NCBI GenBank assembly: GCA_024036415.1
Contig: JAMWET010006964.1
Span: 1 to 64,000 of the forward strand
Direction: 5' to 3'
DNA: 64,000 bases
From: Prochilodus magdalenae
Lineage: Eukaryota > Chordata > Actinopteri > Characiformes > Prochilodontidae
Under the pieces are notes generated by a model that worked only from the letters and a program-made list of their open reading frames with translations, did no database searches and had not been told where the DNA came from. This document shows, in pieces, positions 61,596-64,000 of the stretch. Position 1 is the stretch's first letter. The number at the start of each line of letters is the position of its first letter. The translations under genes were made by a program, and so were the position numbers.

Positions 61596-61860
61596 GTTCT
61601 ATCTCTCATTGTCTGTCTCTGTCTCATTGTCTGCTTCTCCCTCACTCTGCATGTCCCATGTTTTCAGAGTTTGGCTGCCTGTCAGTCTCTCACTCTCTCT
61701 TTGCTTTTCTCTCACTCACTCATTCTCTATTTAAATGCCATGCTCTCTCTGTCTATCCGCCTGTCTCTCTGTCTCTCTCTTTCTCTGTCTCAGCTTTCTG
61801 CGAAAGCCCTAACTTAGAACAGCTCTATCTCTCTGACCTACCTCTCTCCCCTCCAGCTGT
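60850..61860 (+). repeat. Polypyrimidine tract, ~1 kb, CTCT/CTGT/CACT repeats
   Basis: Pyrimidine-rich on the + strand for about a kilobase, with CTGTCT and CTCTCT runs, a CACT-rich block (61467-61530) and a pure (CT)n at about 61553-61592. The overlapping Ser/Leu-rich open frames are by-products. Confidence 0.9.
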
Positions 61861-62924
61861 ATAGAGTGTAGTGAGTACTTTGCTGCATTCAAACACACAC
61901 ACACAAGGTTCTGTACAGATGCTGATGATGGATGTGGTTGTTTTACCCTAATAATATCAGGCACCACCCAGCGGTGCTGGATTCCCCTTGCTGTGAATAG
62001 AAGTAGAGCAACAACAGCAGGCACAGTCCAACAGAAGCTTGGCTAAACACTTGGGAGAGTCACTGGACGCGGTGGAATTTGTTGACTCCCTGCCCTTCTC
62101 TGCTGTGGTTTTTAAGCCTGTGCCCAGAATAGCAATCCGTCTCCTATCACTAGAGTGATTCAGAGCTTAACGTAAGTGATTGCTGCCATTTCCCAGTTGG
62201 CCACTCTGCTGTCTTGTTGAACGGTGACGGCTAACATGACCTCTAAATGGTGAATCACCACACCGCCACTCCAGGTAACCAAACACAAGCACAGCTTGAA
62301 TCCCGAAGCCACTGGAACATCAAGGGAGATCTCCAAGGCTGTCTTGTTAACTGCCAAAATTTCTTTATGCTCAGAATCAAAGTTTTTCAGCCTATGGAAA
62401 CGACAAGTTCGTCTGTCATGTGTCATGACTGATGCAGTTTTGCCTCCATCTTTCCATCATTCCTGTGTTCTGCATTGGTCCCATTCTGCCTGTTCATTCA
62501 TAGGCTGATGCTAATGCTGCAACGAGCCACACGCAGCATCGCTCCTGTCGCCTAGTTACCACTCAGCAGCAGGTTGCCACAGAAACAGGCTCCTGGCAGC
62601 AGCACCTCAGTGAGAGATGCTAAGGCAGCCTTTCGGCAGCGTTGCTGCAGTGTGCACTCGCTCCATGTGGTCCTTTCACATGCACCTGCCCCACACTGGC
62701 CTTCTACAGTCCCTGGCAGCGTAATAATACATCAGGGCATTGTGGCGTGTCTGCTGTTTCGATTTTGCAGTGTTAGAATCATATTCGCTTGTAACAATGT
62801 ACTACATGAAATTCACAGACCCAGGAAAGTCCATGAAACTCTTTCCCTTCATGTACTTAGTAAACAATGGTTTCTTAAGCCACATTATGTAAGACCAGGG
62901 GAGACAAAATCTTCATCAGACAAA

Positions 62925-63360
62925 AAAATTGTCACAGTCCATGGTGTAACTTCAGGCTCCTGCAGATGGCACTGCCACAGGAAGATGGTGCTATAAATAC
63001 CTGTGGATGTGCGTGATGGGATTCATAGATAGAGAAGAGGTGGTACATTGCAGATAGTGTCTCGTTCCATGGGTAGAAAATGGGTCCAAAGCAGATGTTA
63101 ACAAAAGGAGTGATTTCATTTGGGCATTCCGAAGGCCATAGTGTGAAGGAAGTAGTTGAATCTGCAGTTGTATGGACGCGTATGATCATACAGGTCTACC
63201 AGCAGTGGCTAAAATCCCAGTCTGCAGGAAATTCTCCCCAGAATTGTGCCTCAGAAAAGGAAGGCATCCACCAAATCTGGCCCAACACCACAATTCTTTG
63301 ATACAAGAGTGTCTGAACATTGATGTGGCCTACATCCAGAAACATCCAGTTCATGCCACA
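62925..63360 (+). mobile_element. Tc1-like N-terminal relic (family X-like)
   Basis: The frame at 63080-63301 reads GHSEGHSVKEVVESAVVWTR and VYQQWLKSQSAGN, resembling the first helix-turn-helix of Tc1-type transposases. It is colinear with 46380-46790. No catalytic part. Confidence 0.55.
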
Positions 63361-63633
63361 TCAGGGCTTTCAGTGAATGCTCTTTACTGAATATGCACTT
63401 AAAGAACTGCCACCCAGCACTGACAAATACCTCAGGGCATCAAGGAGAAACAACCACCTAACTCCTGTCCATGACAACCACACAACTAACCAGGCCAATA
63501 CCCCAGCACTAAATAGTACATATAATGTCCACAATTGACTAAAGACAACACAACACAAAATCATATGATATGGTCCAAAAAAGTCCAACAATATCTGACC
63601 CAATGCCTCCGTCAGGCTCTGTAAGGCTACATA

Positions 63634-63853
63634 GTGGTGGGTGTAGCTCAGCGGATAAACGCCACTACCCACCAGGGAGCCACCACCACATGTGGGAGAC
63701 TAGGGTTTAAATCCCAGTCTGGGTGACTATGCTGTGCTACACCAATAAGAGTCCTTGAGCAAGACACTACATTGGCCTACCTGGAATATGAGTAACCTTG
63801 TAAGTCGCTCTGGATACGACTTGAGTGTCAGCTAAATGCCATAATTGTAAATT
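63634..63853 (+). mobile_element. tRNA-derived SINE (family 3)
   Basis: It begins GGTGGGTGTAGCTCAGCGGA (A box), has a slightly mutated B box (AGGGTTTAAATCCC) and the CTTGTAAGTCGCTCTGGATA tail. It is colinear with the reverse of 15514-15707. Confidence 0.75.
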
Positions 63854-64000
63854 GATTATAGCTACAATTGATTATGTGCATTCACCTGAGAGCATGACAT
63901 TTATGAAGAACACTCAAGCACATTAACCATATTCATTTTTTAAAGAAGGGAAGAAATCATACTGTGGGTACAGAACAGTAAAATGCTGTTAGCACTGCCA

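Noticed and set aside
63634..63720. Possible tRNA gene (also 15514-15707 on the minus strand)
   Set aside because: A and B boxes are present, but the cloverleaf is not complete and the sequence continues into a SINE body and tail.

Overview
The window is non-coding-rich vertebrate DNA, almost certainly from a ray-finned fish. It holds introns of many kilobases with GT-AG splice sites, abundant Tc1-like transposon relics with TA target duplications, tRNA-derived SINEs, an L2-type LINE end, long (GT)n and (TA)n arrays, and no bacterial-style gene packing. The repeat mix feels otophysan (characin or catfish-like), but that is an impression only.

One protein-coding gene is supported: the middle part of camta1 (calmodulin-binding transcription activator 1) on the + strand. 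Five exons join in frame. 10042-10195 and 22349-22489 encode the C-terminal part of the CG-1 DNA-binding domain. 23395-25640 is the single large exon carrying the low-complexity activation region and the lead-in to the TIG domain. 28500-28626 and 31653-31787 encode the TIG/IPT domain and the linker after it. Splice phases agree at every junction (1, 1, 0, 1). The 5' exons (start codon, first part of CG-1) lie upstream of the window. The ankyrin-repeat and IQ-motif exons were not found and must lie beyond 64000, so the last intron is at least 32.2 kb.

Layout. 1-10041: upstream intron with Tc1 relics, two Tc1 deletion derivatives (1591-2119, 7388-7920) and a 730-bp GT minisatellite just before the first exon. 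10196-22348: intron with a split Tc1 relic, a foldback repeat carrying a nested SINE, and a foldback element at 18798-19488 whose core has expanded into a 76-bp minisatellite. 22490-31652: small introns with Tc1 relics and SINEs. 31788-64000: the giant intron, with two copies of a ~240-bp TA-target MITE, a degenerate ~370-bp tandem repeat block (about 37.1-40.1 kb), a CpG- and GC-box-rich promoter-like island (about 40.3-41.7 kb), three more Tc1 deletion derivatives, an L2 3' end, and a ~1-kb polypyrimidine tract (60.85-61.8 kb).

The most unusual structures are three. First, the foldback element family has 9-bp flanking repeats, with one copy amplified internally into a minisatellite and a short copy sitting at the edge of the promoter-like island. 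Second, one Tc1 family has two independent ~530-bp deletion-derivative classes. Third, the CpG-rich island inside the large camta1 intron is a candidate internal promoter. No wholly new gene system was found.
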